A DNA stretch of 64,000 nucleotides from Caldilineaceae bacterium (GCA_022827195.1 JAJDTL010000028.1:124001-188000); one strand, 5' to 3'. Shown: positions 44,345-54,313, counted from the first letter of the stretch. A program made the numbers and translations. The notes: generated by a model from the sequence alone, not told the origin.

Positions 44345-44956
44345 CTAGGGGCGCTCCAGGCCTTTCAGCATCTTCGTCAGGACTTCCTTCACCCTCGTGG
44401 ATGCCCGCCCTCGATGGCTGATACTGTTCTTCAGAGCGGGCTCCACCTCAGCCAGCGTCCGCCCCAGTTCCGGCACAAAGAAGACCGGATCGTAGCCAAA
44501 GCCATATGCGCCTCTAGGCACCTCTGTGATCAACCCTTCCAGCGAGCCCGCGCAGGTTTCGGCGTCGGCGTCCGGCCGCGCGATCGCAACAACACACTGG
44601 AAGCGAGCCGTCCATGGGCGGGGATATGATTGCAGCTCCTTCAGCAGCATCTCATATCTGTCTCGGTCGGTAGCTCCGGGGCCGGCGTAGCGGGCGGAAT
44701 GCACGCCCGGCGCACCTTGCAACGCATCCACCTCGAGTCCGCTGTCATCGGCCCACGTCCACAGGCCGGTGAGGGTGGCGTAATGTTGCGCCTTCTCTAC
44801 CGCGTTGGCGGTAAAGGTGTCTCCGGTCTCAGCGGCCTCCTCAACGATGCCGACTTCGTCCAGGCAGGTGAGCGTCAAAGGCAGATCTTGCAGGAGCTCG
44901 CGATATTCGAGCAGTTTGCCCTGATTGTGAGTGGCGACCAACAGCCTTCGTTTCAT
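44345..44956 (-). CDS. rdgB: RdgB/HAM1-family non-canonical purine NTP pyrophosphatase
   Basis: 203 residues. It hydrolyses ITP, dITP and XTP to monophosphates and keeps deaminated purines out of nucleic acids. Family segments: [18 protein letters not shown] at the start, [46 protein letters not shown] and ISHRGRAS. The start at 44956 has AAGGAG 7 nt upstream. It is divergent from prs, and the two genes share a nucleotide-metabolism theme. Confidence 0.94.
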   Translation of the reverse strand: MKRRLLVATHNQGKLLEYRELLQDLPLTLTCLDEVGIVEEAAETGDTFTANAVEKAQHYATLTGLWTWADDSGLEVDALQGAPGVHSARYAGPGATDRDRYEMLLKELQSYPRPWTARFQCVVAIARPDADAETCAGSLEGLITEVPRGAYGFGYDPVFFVPELGRTLAEVEPALKNSISHRGRASTRVKEVLTKMLKGLERP

Positions 44957-44978
44957 ACTTGTACTCCTTGGGGCCACA

Positions 44979-45002
44979 GAGGGCCGGCGAACGCCGGCCC
45001 TC
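44979..45002. promoter_or_regulatory. 24-bp near-perfect palindrome between rdgB and prs
   Basis: 11-bp perfect arms (44979-44989 with 44992-45002, arm GAGGGCCGGCG) around AA, 22 bp before the rdgB start. It may be an operator or a hairpin in the rdgB leader. Confidence 0.4.
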
Positions 45003-45048
45003 AAAGGAATCGGAGCCGGTCATGTGCGAATTGCGTTGGGTCCTTCTC

Positions 45049-45077
45049 TTGCCAATTAATTCGCATGAAGCTATCAT
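45049..45077 (+). promoter_or_regulatory. Promoter of prs
   Basis: -35 TTGCCA (45049-45054), 17-bp spacer, -10 TATCAT (45072-45077); both hexamers match consensus at five of six positions. The expected transcription start near 45084 lies after the ATGs at 44959 and 45022, which supports the GTG at 45142 as the true start of prs. Confidence 0.65.
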
Positions 45078-45141
45078 AGACGCGGCAAACAAACAGACCA
45101 ACAGTCTACTGGCCTTCATCACATTACGGCAGAGAGCGGTT

Positions 45142-46092
45142 GTGTCATTTCATCCATTACGCATTTTCAGTGGTTCTGCGCACAAGGAGTTGGCCCTGGA
45201 GATCGCCGAGACACTCGGCGTTGAGCTCGGTCAGTCCTCCACTCGCCGTCTGCCAGACAGCGAGATACACGTGATGATCGATGAGGTGGTGCGGGACCAG
45301 GACATTTTTCTGGTCCAGCCGTGTTGCCCGCCGGTGAACGATCATGTAATGGAGTTGCTCCTGTACCTGGATGCGTTCAGGCGCGCCAGTGCGCACAGCG
45401 TCAGCGTCGTATTGCCCTATTTTCCCTATGCGCGCCAGGACCGCATGGCGCACGGGCGCGAGGCGGTCAGCGCCCGCGTGATCGCCAATATGCTGGAGAT
45501 GATGGGGGCGGATCGCGTCATCTTCGTAGACATACATGCCAGAGCGATTCAGGGCTTCTTCAATATCCCAGTCGATCCGCTTTCTGCGCTGCCGATTCTG
45601 GCCGACTATTTTCGGCAAGAGGAGTGGGAGAACGCGGCGATTGTCAGCCCGGATGTCGGCCGTGCCAGTATGGCGGGCCGTTATGCGCAGCTGTTGAATC
45701 TGCCGCTGGTGGTGATGCACAAGCGGCGCACGAGTGTCAGCGTCACCGAGACGACGCACGTTGTCGGAGAAATTGCCGGCAGCCGCCCGATCATCATCGA
45801 TGACATTATGGCCGGGGGCAGCGTTCTCAAACAGATTGACGCCCTGTACGATGCCGGTGCAGAGGGGACGGCCGCGTTTGCCGTTACGCATCCCGTGTTG
45901 CTGCCCTCGGCGCTGGAGCATCTCGAGGTGGATGAGCGAATTGCAAAGCTGGTCGTCTCCAACACGCTTCCCGTGCCCGAGGAGAAGCGCTCTCAAAAGA
46001 TCGAAGTGTTGTCGATCGCGCCGATGCTGGCCGACATAATCAATCGCATCCATCAGGGGCGAAGTATTTCAAAGAAGCTCATTTTGATGTAG
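45142..46092 (+). CDS. prs: Ribose-phosphate pyrophosphokinase (PRPP synthetase)
   Basis: 316 residues. It makes PRPP from ribose-5-phosphate and ATP for nucleotide, His and Trp synthesis. Family segments: [20 protein letters not shown] at the N-terminus, [32 protein letters not shown], the divalent-metal region [13 protein letters not shown] and the PRPP loop [11 protein letters not shown]. The start is the GTG at 45142: it gives the usual length and lies downstream of the promoter at 45049-45077, while the ATGs at 44959 and 45022 would add a non-conserved extension. The PRPP loop reads DDIMAGGS where most members have DDxxDTGGT. Confidence 0.9.
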   Translation: MSFHPLRIFSGSAHKELALEIAETLGVELGQSSTRRLPDSEIHVMIDEVVRDQDIFLVQPCCPPVNDHVMELLLYLDAFRRASAHSVSVVLPYFPYARQDRMAHGREAVSARVIANMLEMMGADRVIFVDIHARAIQGFFNIPVDPLSALPILADYFRQEEWENAAIVSPDVGRASMAGRYAQLLNLPLVVMHKRRTSVSVTETTHVVGEIAGSRPIIIDDIMAGGSVLKQIDALYDAGAEGTAAFAVTHPVLLPSALEHLEVDERIAKLVVSNTLPVPEEKRSQKIEVLSIAPMLADIINRIHQGRSISKKLILM

Positions 46093-46146
46093 GAAGATGC
46101 GGCCGGAATCGCCAACCGGCTTTCAAGAACAAAACGGACGTTGATA

Positions 46147-47229
46147 ATGACATTATCATCCTCGCAAGTTGACAGTTTGTCGGAAACCGATGCGTCGGCG
46201 GACTCCCGGGACATGCTCCTGGATGTCCGTGGGTTGAAGACGCATTTTTTCCTGGCCCAGGGTATTGTGCGGGCTCTGGAAGGCGTAGACTTCACGGTAC
46301 AGCGCGGTCAGACCGTAGGTCTGGTCGGAGAGAGCGGTTGCGGCAAGTCGATCACGGCGCGTTCGATCATGGCGATTGTGCCATCGCCCGGGCGGGTGGT
46401 GGAGGGTGAAGTCCTGTTTCACCTGCAGAGGCAGGAGAACGGCAGTTTCACCGAGCAGGTCGTTGACATGACCAAGATCGACGCCATGGGTACGCAGGCG
46501 CGCGCGATTCGCGGCGGCGAGATCTCGATGGTCTTTCAGGAACCGATGACGTCGCTCAGCCCCGTCCATACGATTGGCAATCAGATCATTGAAGCGATTT
46601 TGCTGCACCAGGATGTCAACAAGGAGGAGGCGCGGGCGCAGGCGATCGACGTGCTGAACAAGGTCGGCATGCCCCAGCCTGAACGAACGATCGACCGCTA
46701 TCCGCATCAGCTGAGCGGCGGCATGCGCCAGCGCGCGATGATCGCCATGGCGCTGTCCTGCCGCCCGAGCCTGCTGATCGCCGACGAGCCGACGACCGCC
46801 CTGGACGTAACGACGCAGGCCCAGATTCTGACGCTCATGCGCGAGTTGCAGGATGAATTGGGAATGGCCATCATTTTCATCACGCACGACCTCGGCGTCA
46901 TCGCGCAGATGGTGGACTACGTCGTGGTCATGTATCTGGGTGAAGTGGTGGAGATGGCCGATGTCGATACGATCTTCTACGACCCCAAGCACCCCTACAC
47001 GCAGGCGCTGCTGCGCTCGATTCCCCTTTTGGGGCGCAAGTCGGCGCAGGGCATAACCAGCCAGCTGACCGCGATTCGCGGTTCGGTACCGGACCCGTAC
47101 TCGATTCCTGAGGGCTGCCCCTTCCACCCGCGTTGCCGCAATGCGATTGCCGGTGTTTGCGACACGCGCAACCCACCTCTGCTGGAGCTGGAGGACGGCC
47201 ACAAGGTACGCTGTGTGCTGTACGAGTAG
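46147..47229 (+). CDS. Dpp/Opp-type ABC transporter ATPase (DppD-like), alone
   Basis: 360-residue ATPase of peptide/nickel-type importers. Walker A GESGCGKS (61-68), the signature LSGGMRQR, Walker [14 protein letters not shown] and the C-terminal oligopeptide-type motif [10 protein letters not shown] are all present. In these systems a DppD works with a DppF and two permeases. None of those is adjacent on this strand; the nearest permease pair without its own ATPases is at 52017-54288 on the other strand. The start at 46147 has only a weak ribosome-binding site. Confidence 0.92.
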   Translation: MTLSSSQVDSLSETDASADSRDMLLDVRGLKTHFFLAQGIVRALEGVDFTVQRGQTVGLVGESGCGKSITARSIMAIVPSPGRVVEGEVLFHLQRQENGSFTEQVVDMTKIDAMGTQARAIRGGEISMVFQEPMTSLSPVHTIGNQIIEAILLHQDVNKEEARAQAIDVLNKVGMPQPERTIDRYPHQLSGGMRQRAMIAMALSCRPSLLIADEPTTALDVTTQAQILTLMRELQDELGMAIIFITHDLGVIAQMVDYVVVMYLGEVVEMADVDTIFYDPKHPYTQALLRSIPLLGRKSAQGITSQLTAIRGSVPDPYSIPEGCPFHPRCRNAIAGVCDTRNPPLLELEDGHKVRCVLYE

Positions 47230-47337
47230 AGGGCGGACTGCTGCTGGGTTGAACTCTTCATGCGGGTCGATAGGCACGGCCGGATTGAAGGACGCCTCGA
47301 CCTCCCCAAACCACATTCCAAACGGAGTTGTCATTCG

Positions 47338-49995
47338 ATGAGCACTGAGGTTGGCGCTCAGCCCTCCGGGCAACCGGGCAATCGAGGGGCTGAGGACCAG
47401 AAAGTTACCGCGCCTGTCTGGCTGGAGTACGGCCTGAGGGACGGCTTTATCGACAACTGGCTGGTCGCAGGGCCGGTGGCAACGCCTGTCGCCGATGCCG
47501 ACGGCAGCGCGGGGCCGGATTTCAAACAGCAGATAGTGGACGGTTTCAAGGAGGGGGCGTACGGACTGCCCGCGCCAACGGAGATCTTCGCCAGCGCGCT
47601 GGAACGTCACAAATTCGTCTCCGACCGCGACGAGACCATGTGGCGTGTTGTGCGTTGCCTCGATGACCATTTCGTCGACCTGTCGACCTTTCACCATACG
47701 CCCCACTTTCTGCAGGCCTGGGCCTACTGCGTGCTGGAGAGCCCCGGGGCGATCGAGGTGAACATTGCCCTCACGACCAACGGCCCTGCAGAGGTCTGGC
47801 TCAATCGGGAACAGCACCGGCGGGTGGAGCATTTCCATCATCAGCTGCCTCATACGGTTTCATTTCCAGTACAACTGAAGCAGGGGCGAAACGAGATCGG
47901 TGTCTGCTTTGAGGCCGTCGCGCTGCGGGAATGCCCCTATGTGATGGCGCTGCAGCTGGTGGATGAGGAGGCCGCGGGCAACTTCAGTGTATTTCTGCCC
48001 ACGTCAATGCGACCCGAGGAGCGGCGGCAGAAGCTGGAGTCGGTATTTGAGAGGGCCTACCTGGACCGGGACCTGTTCAGCCGTCACGCGAAGGTTGTCG
48101 TCCGCTGGCCCGAGGGCGAACCTGCGGAGGACGACTTTGCCCTGCGCCTCGTGCGCAAGGGCGGACGCATCTATAGCGAACACCACACCAAGGGTGAAAC
48201 ACGGGACGAGGTGATGCTGGGCAGTGCCTTCCAGTTCCCACAGGACGATTACGAGGTGATGCTCTTTCCCAACCCGGAGCATTACTACGTCCAAGGAATG
48301 CGCGTCGAACGTCGTCTGGACGTTCATATCGTTGGCAATAGTGAGTATGCGACCGAGCGGTACGGCACCTACCAGGGCCGCCGGCGGGAGGCGTTGCTCC
48401 ATGCGGCCCGTCTTGGGACTGACGGAGGCGTGTTCGCCGAAATCGCGGCGATGGAACTGGGAATGTGGGACCAGCTCAACGAGCAGGTGTTCCTCGACTG
48501 TGTTGCGTCGATAAACCGGCGGGCGGATTGCAGCGACTTCGATCTGGTTGGACTTCTGGGCATGGCGGGACGCTATATCGATGAGGAGGGGTTTCCGCAA
48601 TCGCTGGTCGACCCGCTGCAGAGCTGCTTCCTCAACTTCCGCTACTGGATGGACGAACCGGGTGCGGATGCCATGTGCTTCTGGTCAGAGAATCACCAGA
48701 TACTGTTTCATACCTGCGAAATCCTGGCAGGACAACTGCTGCCGGACGAGCATTTCCCCAACGCCGGGCTAACCGGCAACGAGCACCGCGCCAGGGGAGA
48801 GGAGCGGGCGCTGTCGTGGCTGCGCAAGCGGGCAGCGGGCGGCTTCCGCGAGTGGGATTCCAATACCTACTTCGAAGAGGACGTGCTGGCCCTCTCGCAC
48901 CTGGTCGACCTGGCCGAGGACGACAACGTGCGGGAACTGGCCGCGGTTGTGCTGGACAAGATGTTCTTCGGGATGGCCGTCAACTCGTTCAAGGGGGTCT
49001 TTGGTTCCAGCCACGGGCGGACCTATTCTCGATTCATCAAGAGTGGTTTTCGGGAGCCGACTTCCGGCATCTCCCGTCTGCTGTGGGGCAAGGGCATCTT
49101 CAATCGGAGCATTCGCGGCATTGTCAGCCTGGCGTGCGCGACCAACTATCAGTTGCCGCCGGTTATTGAGGCGATCGCGATTGACCCGGCGGATGAGATT
49201 TGGAGCCGGGAACGGCACGCAGGCCAGCTGGAAGAATGGTGCGACCGGGAAGAGGGCAGTTGGGAGGTGAACAAGGTCACCTACAAGACGCCGGACTACA
49301 TGCTGTGTTCGGCGCAGGACTTCCGGCCCGGCGAGCCTGGCTATCAGCAACACATTTGGCAGGCGACCCTTTCGCCGGAGGCTGTCGTCTTCGTTTCTCA
49401 CCCACCCTGTGTCAGCGAGGACGGCTCTCACCGCCCCAACTTCTGGCACGGCAATGTTGTGCTGCCGCGGGTGGCGCAATGGAAGGACGTGCTAACGGCG
49501 ATCCACCGTCTGCCGGCAGATGACTGGCTGGGCTTCACCCACGCCTACTTCCCGACCTACGCATTCGACGAATACGAAATACGGAACGGCTGGGCCTGTG
49601 CCCGCGTGGGGGAAGGATATCTGGCAATTACGGCTTCGGCGGGACTGACGCTCAATGAAGAAGGGAGAAGCGCGTACCGGGAGTTTCGCTCATATGGACA
49701 GAACAATGTCTGGGTCGTGCAGATGGGGCGGGAGGATATAGATGGAAGTTTTGCCGACTTCGTGGAAAAGGTAGCGGGCCTGGACATTACTTACGGCGCG
49801 GACAGCGTGCATATGACCAGCCTGCGGGGCGAGAGCATCGACTTTGGCTGGGAGGGGCCTCTGCTGGTCAACGAGAAGGAGGAACCGACCAGCGGGTTCC
49901 TGCACTTTGACAATCCTTACTCCAGCACTGAACTGGGCTCGGAAAAGATGAGCATTCAGTTCATGGACCTGCTGATTCAGCTCGATTTTTCTTAG
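47338..49995 (+). CDS. Large protein of unknown function, possible lyase-like toroid
   Basis: 885 residues, no signal peptide. The N-terminal part (about 30-230) looks beta-rich (IDNWLVAGPVATPV, AEVWLNREQHRR), like galactose-binding or sugar-binding modules. Residues about 400-700 are helical with conserved-looking ENHQILFHTCEILAGQLLPD, REWDSNTYFEEDVLAL and VFGSSHGRTYSRF, which recall alpha/alpha-toroid polysaccharide lyases. The C-terminal 200 residues are again beta-rich. No named family was recognised, so the lyase link is only a suggestion. It follows the lone DppD-type gene by about 108 bp. Confidence 0.7.
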   Translation: MSTEVGAQPSGQPGNRGAEDQKVTAPVWLEYGLRDGFIDNWLVAGPVATPVADADGSAGPDFKQQIVDGFKEGAYGLPAPTEIFASALERHKFVSDRDETMWRVVRCLDDHFVDLSTFHHTPHFLQAWAYCVLESPGAIEVNIALTTNGPAEVWLNREQHRRVEHFHHQLPHTVSFPVQLKQGRNEIGVCFEAVALRECPYVMALQLVDEEAAGNFSVFLPTSMRPEERRQKLESVFERAYLDRDLFSRHAKVVVRWPEGEPAEDDFALRLVRKGGRIYSEHHTKGETRDEVMLGSAFQFPQDDYEVMLFPNPEHYYVQGMRVERRLDVHIVGNSEYATERYGTYQGRRREALLHAARLGTDGGVFAEIAAMELGMWDQLNEQVFLDCVASINRRADCSDFDLVGLLGMAGRYIDEEGFPQSLVDPLQSCFLNFRYWMDEPGADAMCFWSENHQILFHTCEILAGQLLPDEHFPNAGLTGNEHRARGEERALSWLRKRAAGGFREWDSNTYFEEDVLALSHLVDLAEDDNVRELAAVVLDKMFFGMAVNSFKGVFGSSHGRTYSRFIKSGFREPTSGISRLLWGKGIFNRSIRGIVSLACATNYQLPPVIEAIAIDPADEIWSRERHAGQLEEWCDREEGSWEVNKVTYKTPDYMLCSAQDFRPGEPGYQQHIWQATLSPEAVVFVSHPPCVSEDGSHRPNFWHGNVVLPRVAQWKDVLTAIHRLPADDWLGFTHAYFPTYAFDEYEIRNGWACARVGEGYLAITASAGLTLNEEGRSAYREFRSYGQNNVWVVQMGREDIDGSFADFVEKVAGLDITYGADSVHMTSLRGESIDFGWEGPLLVNEKEEPTSGFLHFDNPYSSTELGSEKMSIQFMDLLIQLDFS

Positions 49996-49998
49996 TTT

Positions 49999-50316
49999 CT
50001 ACGCCCCATTCTCCTCAGGGCGGATGATGACCATGTAGCGCATGGGCGCCTGGCTGGTGTTGACCAGTCCGTGCAGTTTGTGCGGGTCGAATACGACCGC
50101 CTCATTGGCGCGCAGCGGATGGCTTTCGCCGTCTATTTCCAGCGTGCCTTCCCCTTCAATCATATAGAAAGCTTCGAAGCCCCCGTGCTTGTGAGGTGGG
50201 TGGGAGCGCTGGCCGGCGTCGACCTCCGAAATGTGGACGCGCAGGGGCTCGCCCTCGACGTCGGCGTCGAGGAGATAGCGGGAGATTCCCTTCTTCTCTA
50301 CGTTTAAGAACTCCAC
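49999..50316 (-). CDS. Cupin-domain protein
   Basis: 105-residue single cupin. Metal-site motifs: HPPHKHGGFEAFY followed by GEGTLEIDGE, then FDPHKLHGLVN with the last His. The start is the GTG at 50316, with AAAGGA about 9 nt upstream. It is the last gene of the minus-strand series with the oxidoreductase and a second cupin. Such stand-alone cupins often are sugar isomerases or dioxygenases; the activity here is unknown. It ends 3 bp from the convergent 885-residue gene. Confidence 0.85.
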   Translation of the reverse strand: MEFLNVEKKGISRYLLDADVEGEPLRVHISEVDAGQRSHPPHKHGGFEAFYMIEGEGTLEIDGESHPLRANEAVVFDPHKLHGLVNTSQAPMRYMVIIRPEENGA

Positions 50317-50376
50317 TGTACAGGTCCTTTCCGTTCTGCGCGGGTTGGCAGCAGTCGGCTGCTCTCCATGCAATGC

Positions 50377-51588
50377 TTACCGGCGGGGATAGAAGACGTC
50401 GAGCAACGGCTCGGTTTCGGTGTAGTCGTAGCCGTAGGTCTCCTTGAAATTGGACAGGATAAGCTGTTCGGCTTCGGAGGGCGAACGCAGGGGGAAGGCG
50501 AGCGGCTGCATGTTCATGAGCGCCGATTCGGAGGCGGCCAGGGACATCTCCTGGTCGAGCCGGGCTTCCTGCACGCCGTAGGTCGGTTCGATGTCGTGAA
50601 GCACTGCGTTTGCGATGCTCATGAACTGGTCGGCCATGTCGACGCCACGGCCGTTGTTTTCGCCGATGCCGAGGTGGGCGTAGGGGTTCTGCCAGACGAT
50701 CTCCTGATCGGGCAGCTCAAGGCTGATCCTTTCAAGGACGTTGCGGCCATCGACGTCGATGAATGAGCGCTGCGGCTCGTAGGCGGCGGCGATGGCACCG
50801 TCCTGGTAGGTTGCGGGATCGGTGAAGTAGACGGTGTCTCCGACGATGGCGCCGCGCGTGCCGTCAATCTGCGAGATGCCGGTAGTTTTGCGACCCAGAG
50901 AGCGGGCGTGGATCACGTTGGAGTAGATCATTGTCGCCGCGGCGCCGTTCTCGAACTCGAGAAAGCTGGTGGTGCAGTTTTCGCGGGAGTGATGGCGCTT
51001 CATGCGGTCGATGATGGGCACGACGTCGGTCACGTGGGTGATACCGAGGATCGACTTGGGCGGGCTGCCGGCGAGAAGGCGCAGCATGCTCATGCCATGA
51101 TAGCCGCCTTCGTAAAAGATGCGGTAGATTCGTCCCACTTCGCCGATGATGCCGGAATCGATCACCTTTGCCTGGAAGCGGGCCATGGGCACGCGGTGGT
51201 AGTTTTCCGCCACCTCCAGTTTGACGTTGTTGCGCTCGGCGGCCTCGGTCATCATGTCCGTCATGGGTCGGGTGACAGAGACGGGCGTTTCGACGATGAT
51301 ATTGATGCCGTTTTCGGCCAGGTAGCAGCAGATGGGGTGGTGAGCGTCGCCTGGCACGACGACGTCGACGATGTCCAACTCCTCGCTGTCCACCAGGTCA
51401 CGCACGCTGGTGTAGGCGTTGACGCCATACTCAGAAGCGACTTCGCGCAGGACCTCTTCTTCCTTATCGCAGACAGCGACGAAGTCGAACACTTCGTTCA
51501 TTCTTGGATAGATTGGCAGGTGAGAACTGCGGCCGCGGCGGCCCAGACCGATCAGGGCCAACTTCAATTTGCGTGGCATCGATTGCAT
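50377..51588 (-). CDS. Gfo/Idh/MocA-family oxidoreductase
   Basis: 403 residues. N-terminal NAD(P)-binding Rossmann fold with LALIGLGRRGRSSHLPIY, then the family segments VVVPGDAHHPIC and IIVETPVSV (usually EKP; here ETP). The C-terminal alpha/beta dehydrogenase domain includes YEGGYHGMSMLRLL. It oxidises or reduces a sugar or inositol-like substrate in the cytosol. The Lys of the EKP motif, a catalytic residue in many members, is Thr here, so the chemistry may differ. It lies in the operon between two cupin genes. Confidence 0.88.
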   Translation of the reverse strand: MQSMPRKLKLALIGLGRRGRSSHLPIYPRMNEVFDFVAVCDKEEEVLREVASEYGVNAYTSVRDLVDSEELDIVDVVVPGDAHHPICCYLAENGINIIVETPVSVTRPMTDMMTEAAERNNVKLEVAENYHRVPMARFQAKVIDSGIIGEVGRIYRIFYEGGYHGMSMLRLLAGSPPKSILGITHVTDVVPIIDRMKRHHSRENCTTSFLEFENGAAATMIYSNVIHARSLGRKTTGISQIDGTRGAIVGDTVYFTDPATYQDGAIAAAYEPQRSFIDVDGRNVLERISLELPDQEIVWQNPYAHLGIGENNGRGVDMADQFMSIANAVLHDIEPTYGVQEARLDQEMSLAASESALMNMQPLAFPLRSPSEAEQLILSNFKETYGYDYTETEPLLDVFYPRR

Positions 51589-51631
51589 TTCCTTTGTCGC
51601 TGTGGGGATTGTGTGTTCCGGGTTGGCGAGG

Positions 51632-51925
51632 TTATCCGAAGCAGATCCAGCGCACCCAATTGTCGGCGCGCAGGCTGTGGTCGGTCCACGGCGCGATCAG
51701 GATCAGGTCGGACGGGCCGACGGCCGTGCACTCGCCGTCGATGGTGACGGTGGCTTCGCCCTCTAGGATGTACCAAAAGCGCTGTTCGCCGTGCATTTCC
51801 GGTTCGAAGGGGTTGACCGGGGTGGTGATGCGCATGGCGAAGTGGTCGATCTGTTCCTGCGCATCACCGATCTCGTAGCCTTTGCGGAAGTTGACTTCGG
51901 GGATTGCGCTGCCTTTGATGATCAT
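51632..51925 (-). CDS. Small cupin-domain protein
   Basis: 97 residues forming a single cupin barrel: FEPEMHGEQRFWYILEGEATVTIDGE and APWTDHSLRADN. It retains a His-rich metal-site pattern, but some ligands are not obvious. It is downstream of the ABC permeases and upstream of the oxidoreductase on the minus strand. Purines (AAAAGCTACAGG) precede the start. A role in sensing or isomerising the imported compound is possible. Confidence 0.8.
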   Translation of the reverse strand: MIIKGSAIPEVNFRKGYEIGDAQEQIDHFAMRITTPVNPFEPEMHGEQRFWYILEGEATVTIDGECTAVGPSDLILIAPWTDHSLRADNWVRWICFG

Positions 51926-52016
51926 AGGTGTGAAACCTGTAGCTTTTAGTAGGCAGTTTTTAGTTCTTAGTCACTGCCGCTGGCGCCCGCTCAATTCGAA
52001 GAGCTCACTATGTCAG

Positions 52017-53198
52017 TTATAGGCTGGCGTAGGGGTCGGCGGCGTCGCGCATGCCATCGCCCATAAAGTTGAACGCTGTCACCGCGATCACCACCATAAG
52101 GGTCGGCGCCACCACCGTCCAGGGGGCGATGCCGACCGCGCTGATGTTCCGCGCTTCCTGCAGCAGCACGCCCCAGCTGATGGCGGGCTGGCGCAGGCCC
52201 AGGCCGAGAAAGCTGAGTGCGGTCTCGGCGAGAATCATCGACGGGATCGCCAGCGTCATGGAGGCGATGATGTGGCTGAGGAAGGAGGGAAGCATATGGC
52301 GCAGGATGATGCGCAGTTCGTTGCTGCCGGAAAACCGGGCCGCCATGACGAACTCTTCCTCGCGCAGCTGTAGGAACTTGCCGCGCACGACGCGGGCCAT
52401 GCCGGTCCAGCCAATAAAGGAGATAATGACGGTAATGCTGAAGTAGACATAGATTATCGGCCACCCGGGCGGTAGGGCCGCGCTCAGGCCCATCCACAGT
52501 GGGATTGACGGGATGGAGCGCAGGAACTCGATGATGCGCTGGATGATATTGTCGACGGTGCCGCCGTAGTAGCCTGACAGGCCGCCCAACAGAATGCCGA
52601 GGACAAGACTGATGGCAACGCCGATGAGGCCGATGGAGAGGGAGAGGCGCGCGCCGTAGGCGACGCGGGAGAACATATCGCGTCCCAGGCGGTCGGTGCC
52701 CAAGAGGAAGAAGCCCTGCTCTTCGTGGGGAACGTCGAGGCCGAACAGTTTGGTTGTAACGGTGAATTCGCCCCACATTTCATACTCTTCGCCCTTGGGG
52801 AAGATGCGAATGGGATGGCGAATGCTCGTGTCCGGGTGGTAGGTGTTACGGAACGTCTCGGGATCCCGTTCGCGCACTGTCTGGTAGATGAAGGGCATAT
52901 GCCAGTCGCCTTCTTCATCGATGAAGTGGATCGGCGTCGGCGGGTGCAGCTTGTATTTTACGAACTTGGCTTCCGGGTCGTAAGGCGCGACGAACTCGCT
53001 GAAGGCCGCGATCAGATAAAAGATCAGTACGACAAAGGTGCTGAAGACAGCCACGCGGTGACGGCGGTAACGCCACCAGATCAACTGCCAGAATGAGGCA
53101 ACGGCGACCTGGGTCTCTTCCTCCCCAATATCCAGATAGCGGTCATCCTCTTCCGGTTCGTCTACAGAGGCGGCCAGTCTCTGTTTTTCAATCGTCAT
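52017..53198 (-). CDS. Dpp/Opp-type ABC permease (DppC-like), cluster 2
   Basis: 393-residue inner-membrane permease with a Pro/Glu-rich cytosolic N-terminus, one helix near 50-70 and five later helices. The conserved cytosolic EAA-type loop includes FLGLGLRQPAISWGVLL. It is about 90 residues longer than typical DppC because of an extracytoplasmic insert after the first helix (roughly residues 80-170), also seen in the cluster-1 permease. The start at 53198 has GGAG upstream. Partner: the DppB gene 94 bp upstream. Confidence 0.9.
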   Translation of the reverse strand: MTIEKQRLAASVDEPEEDDRYLDIGEEETQVAVASFWQLIWWRYRRHRVAVFSTFVVLIFYLIAAFSEFVAPYDPEAKFVKYKLHPPTPIHFIDEEGDWHMPFIYQTVRERDPETFRNTYHPDTSIRHPIRIFPKGEEYEMWGEFTVTTKLFGLDVPHEEQGFFLLGTDRLGRDMFSRVAYGARLSLSIGLIGVAISLVLGILLGGLSGYYGGTVDNIIQRIIEFLRSIPSIPLWMGLSAALPPGWPIIYVYFSITVIISFIGWTGMARVVRGKFLQLREEEFVMAARFSGSNELRIILRHMLPSFLSHIIASMTLAIPSMILAETALSFLGLGLRQPAISWGVLLQEARNISAVGIAPWTVVAPTLMVVIAVTAFNFMGDGMRDAADPYASL

Positions 53199-53292
53199 CG
53201 TCTCTCCGGTCCCTTCCACTACGTTTACCTTTTGCGAAACTGCATTCTACAGTCGCGCGCTAGTAGCGATGCGACAGCGCATGCCAAAACAA

Positions 53293-54288
53293 CTATCCCG
53301 TCTCTTCCAGGCGGATGCGTGGATCAACCCATGCCAGCAACAGGTCGGACAGCAATGTGCCGATCACCGTCAGCACGCTGAGCATCATGATGAAACTGCC
53401 GGCCAGAAACATATCCTGGTTGATCAGCGCGGTGACGAGCATGGGGCCGGTTGTCTGCAAACTGAGAACGATGGCCACGATGGTCGTGCCCGAAATCAGG
53501 TCCGCAAGCGACCAACCCACGGTGCTGAAGAAGGGGTTGAGGGCGACGCGCGTCGGGTATTTCCAGATCAGCTTTGTCTCCTTGACACCCTTGGCGCGTG
53601 CTGTCTCTACATAGGGCTTGTTGAGCTCGTCGAGCAGATTGGCGCGGGTGATGCGGATGCCGTTGGCGGTACTGCCCACTGCCAGGACTACGATCGGGAT
53701 CCAGAAATGGGCGAGCATATCGAGTACGCGGTCGATGGTCCAGGGCGCGTCCATATATTCGGGGCTGAAAAGGCCGCCGACGCTCATATCAGTATAGATG
53801 GTCACCAGCCACATGAGGACGAGGGCGAGCATGAACTCGGGGAACCCTTTGCCGATAAAGTTGAGTGCGGTGACAACATAGTCGGTCACCGAGTACTGGT
53901 GGGTCGCTGAATAGACCCCAAGCGGGATCGATACCAGCCAGCTAAACATCAGGGTCGTAAATGAAAGGATAAACGTGAGGCCGAGCCGTTCCCAGATCAG
54001 ACTCGCCACGGGTTTCTGGTACAACATCGAGTCGCCCCAGTCGCCGCGCAGGAGGATACCCGAAATCCACTTGAGGTACTGGATATGCTGAGGCTGGCCC
54101 AAGCCGTAACGCCTCTCCAACCTGGCCATGAGCACTTCGTCGACCTCGTCCCCTTGTTCGCGAAGCTGCGCGGCGTAGGTTGTCAGGTAATCGCCCGGCG
54201 GAAGCTGGATGAGAATAAAGGTGACGACCGAGATGACGAAGAGCGTCGGTATCATCACCGCAAAGCGGCCCAAGATGTATGAGAACAT
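53293..54288 (-). CDS. Dpp/Opp-type ABC permease (DppB-like), cluster 2
   Basis: 331-residue permease with six helices, the N-terminal RFAVMIPTLFVISVVTFILIQLPPGD and the loop KETKLIWKYPTRVALNPFFS typical of DppB. It pairs with the DppC gene downstream. The stem-loop at 54314-54351 separates it from the upstream binding protein, a common way to give less permease than binding protein. Confidence 0.92.
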   Translation of the reverse strand: MFSYILGRFAVMIPTLFVISVVTFILIQLPPGDYLTTYAAQLREQGDEVDEVLMARLERRYGLGQPQHIQYLKWISGILLRGDWGDSMLYQKPVASLIWERLGLTFILSFTTLMFSWLVSIPLGVYSATHQYSVTDYVVTALNFIGKGFPEFMLALVLMWLVTIYTDMSVGGLFSPEYMDAPWTIDRVLDMLAHFWIPIVVLAVGSTANGIRITRANLLDELNKPYVETARAKGVKETKLIWKYPTRVALNPFFSTVGWSLADLISGTTIVAIVLSLQTTGPMLVTALINQDMFLAGSFIMMLSVLTVIGTLLSDLLLAWVDPRIRLEETG

Positions 54289-54313
54289 GACGAACCTTGA
54301 GGAGAGAGTTAAG

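Noticed and set aside
44959-45141. Upstream ATG starts for prs (44959 and 45022)
   Set aside because: They precede the near-consensus promoter and add an N-terminus not found in PRPP synthetases.
46156-47853. 565-residue minus-strand frame
   Set aside because: Antisense to the DppD-like gene and the start of the 885-residue protein; its composition is typical of a shadow frame.
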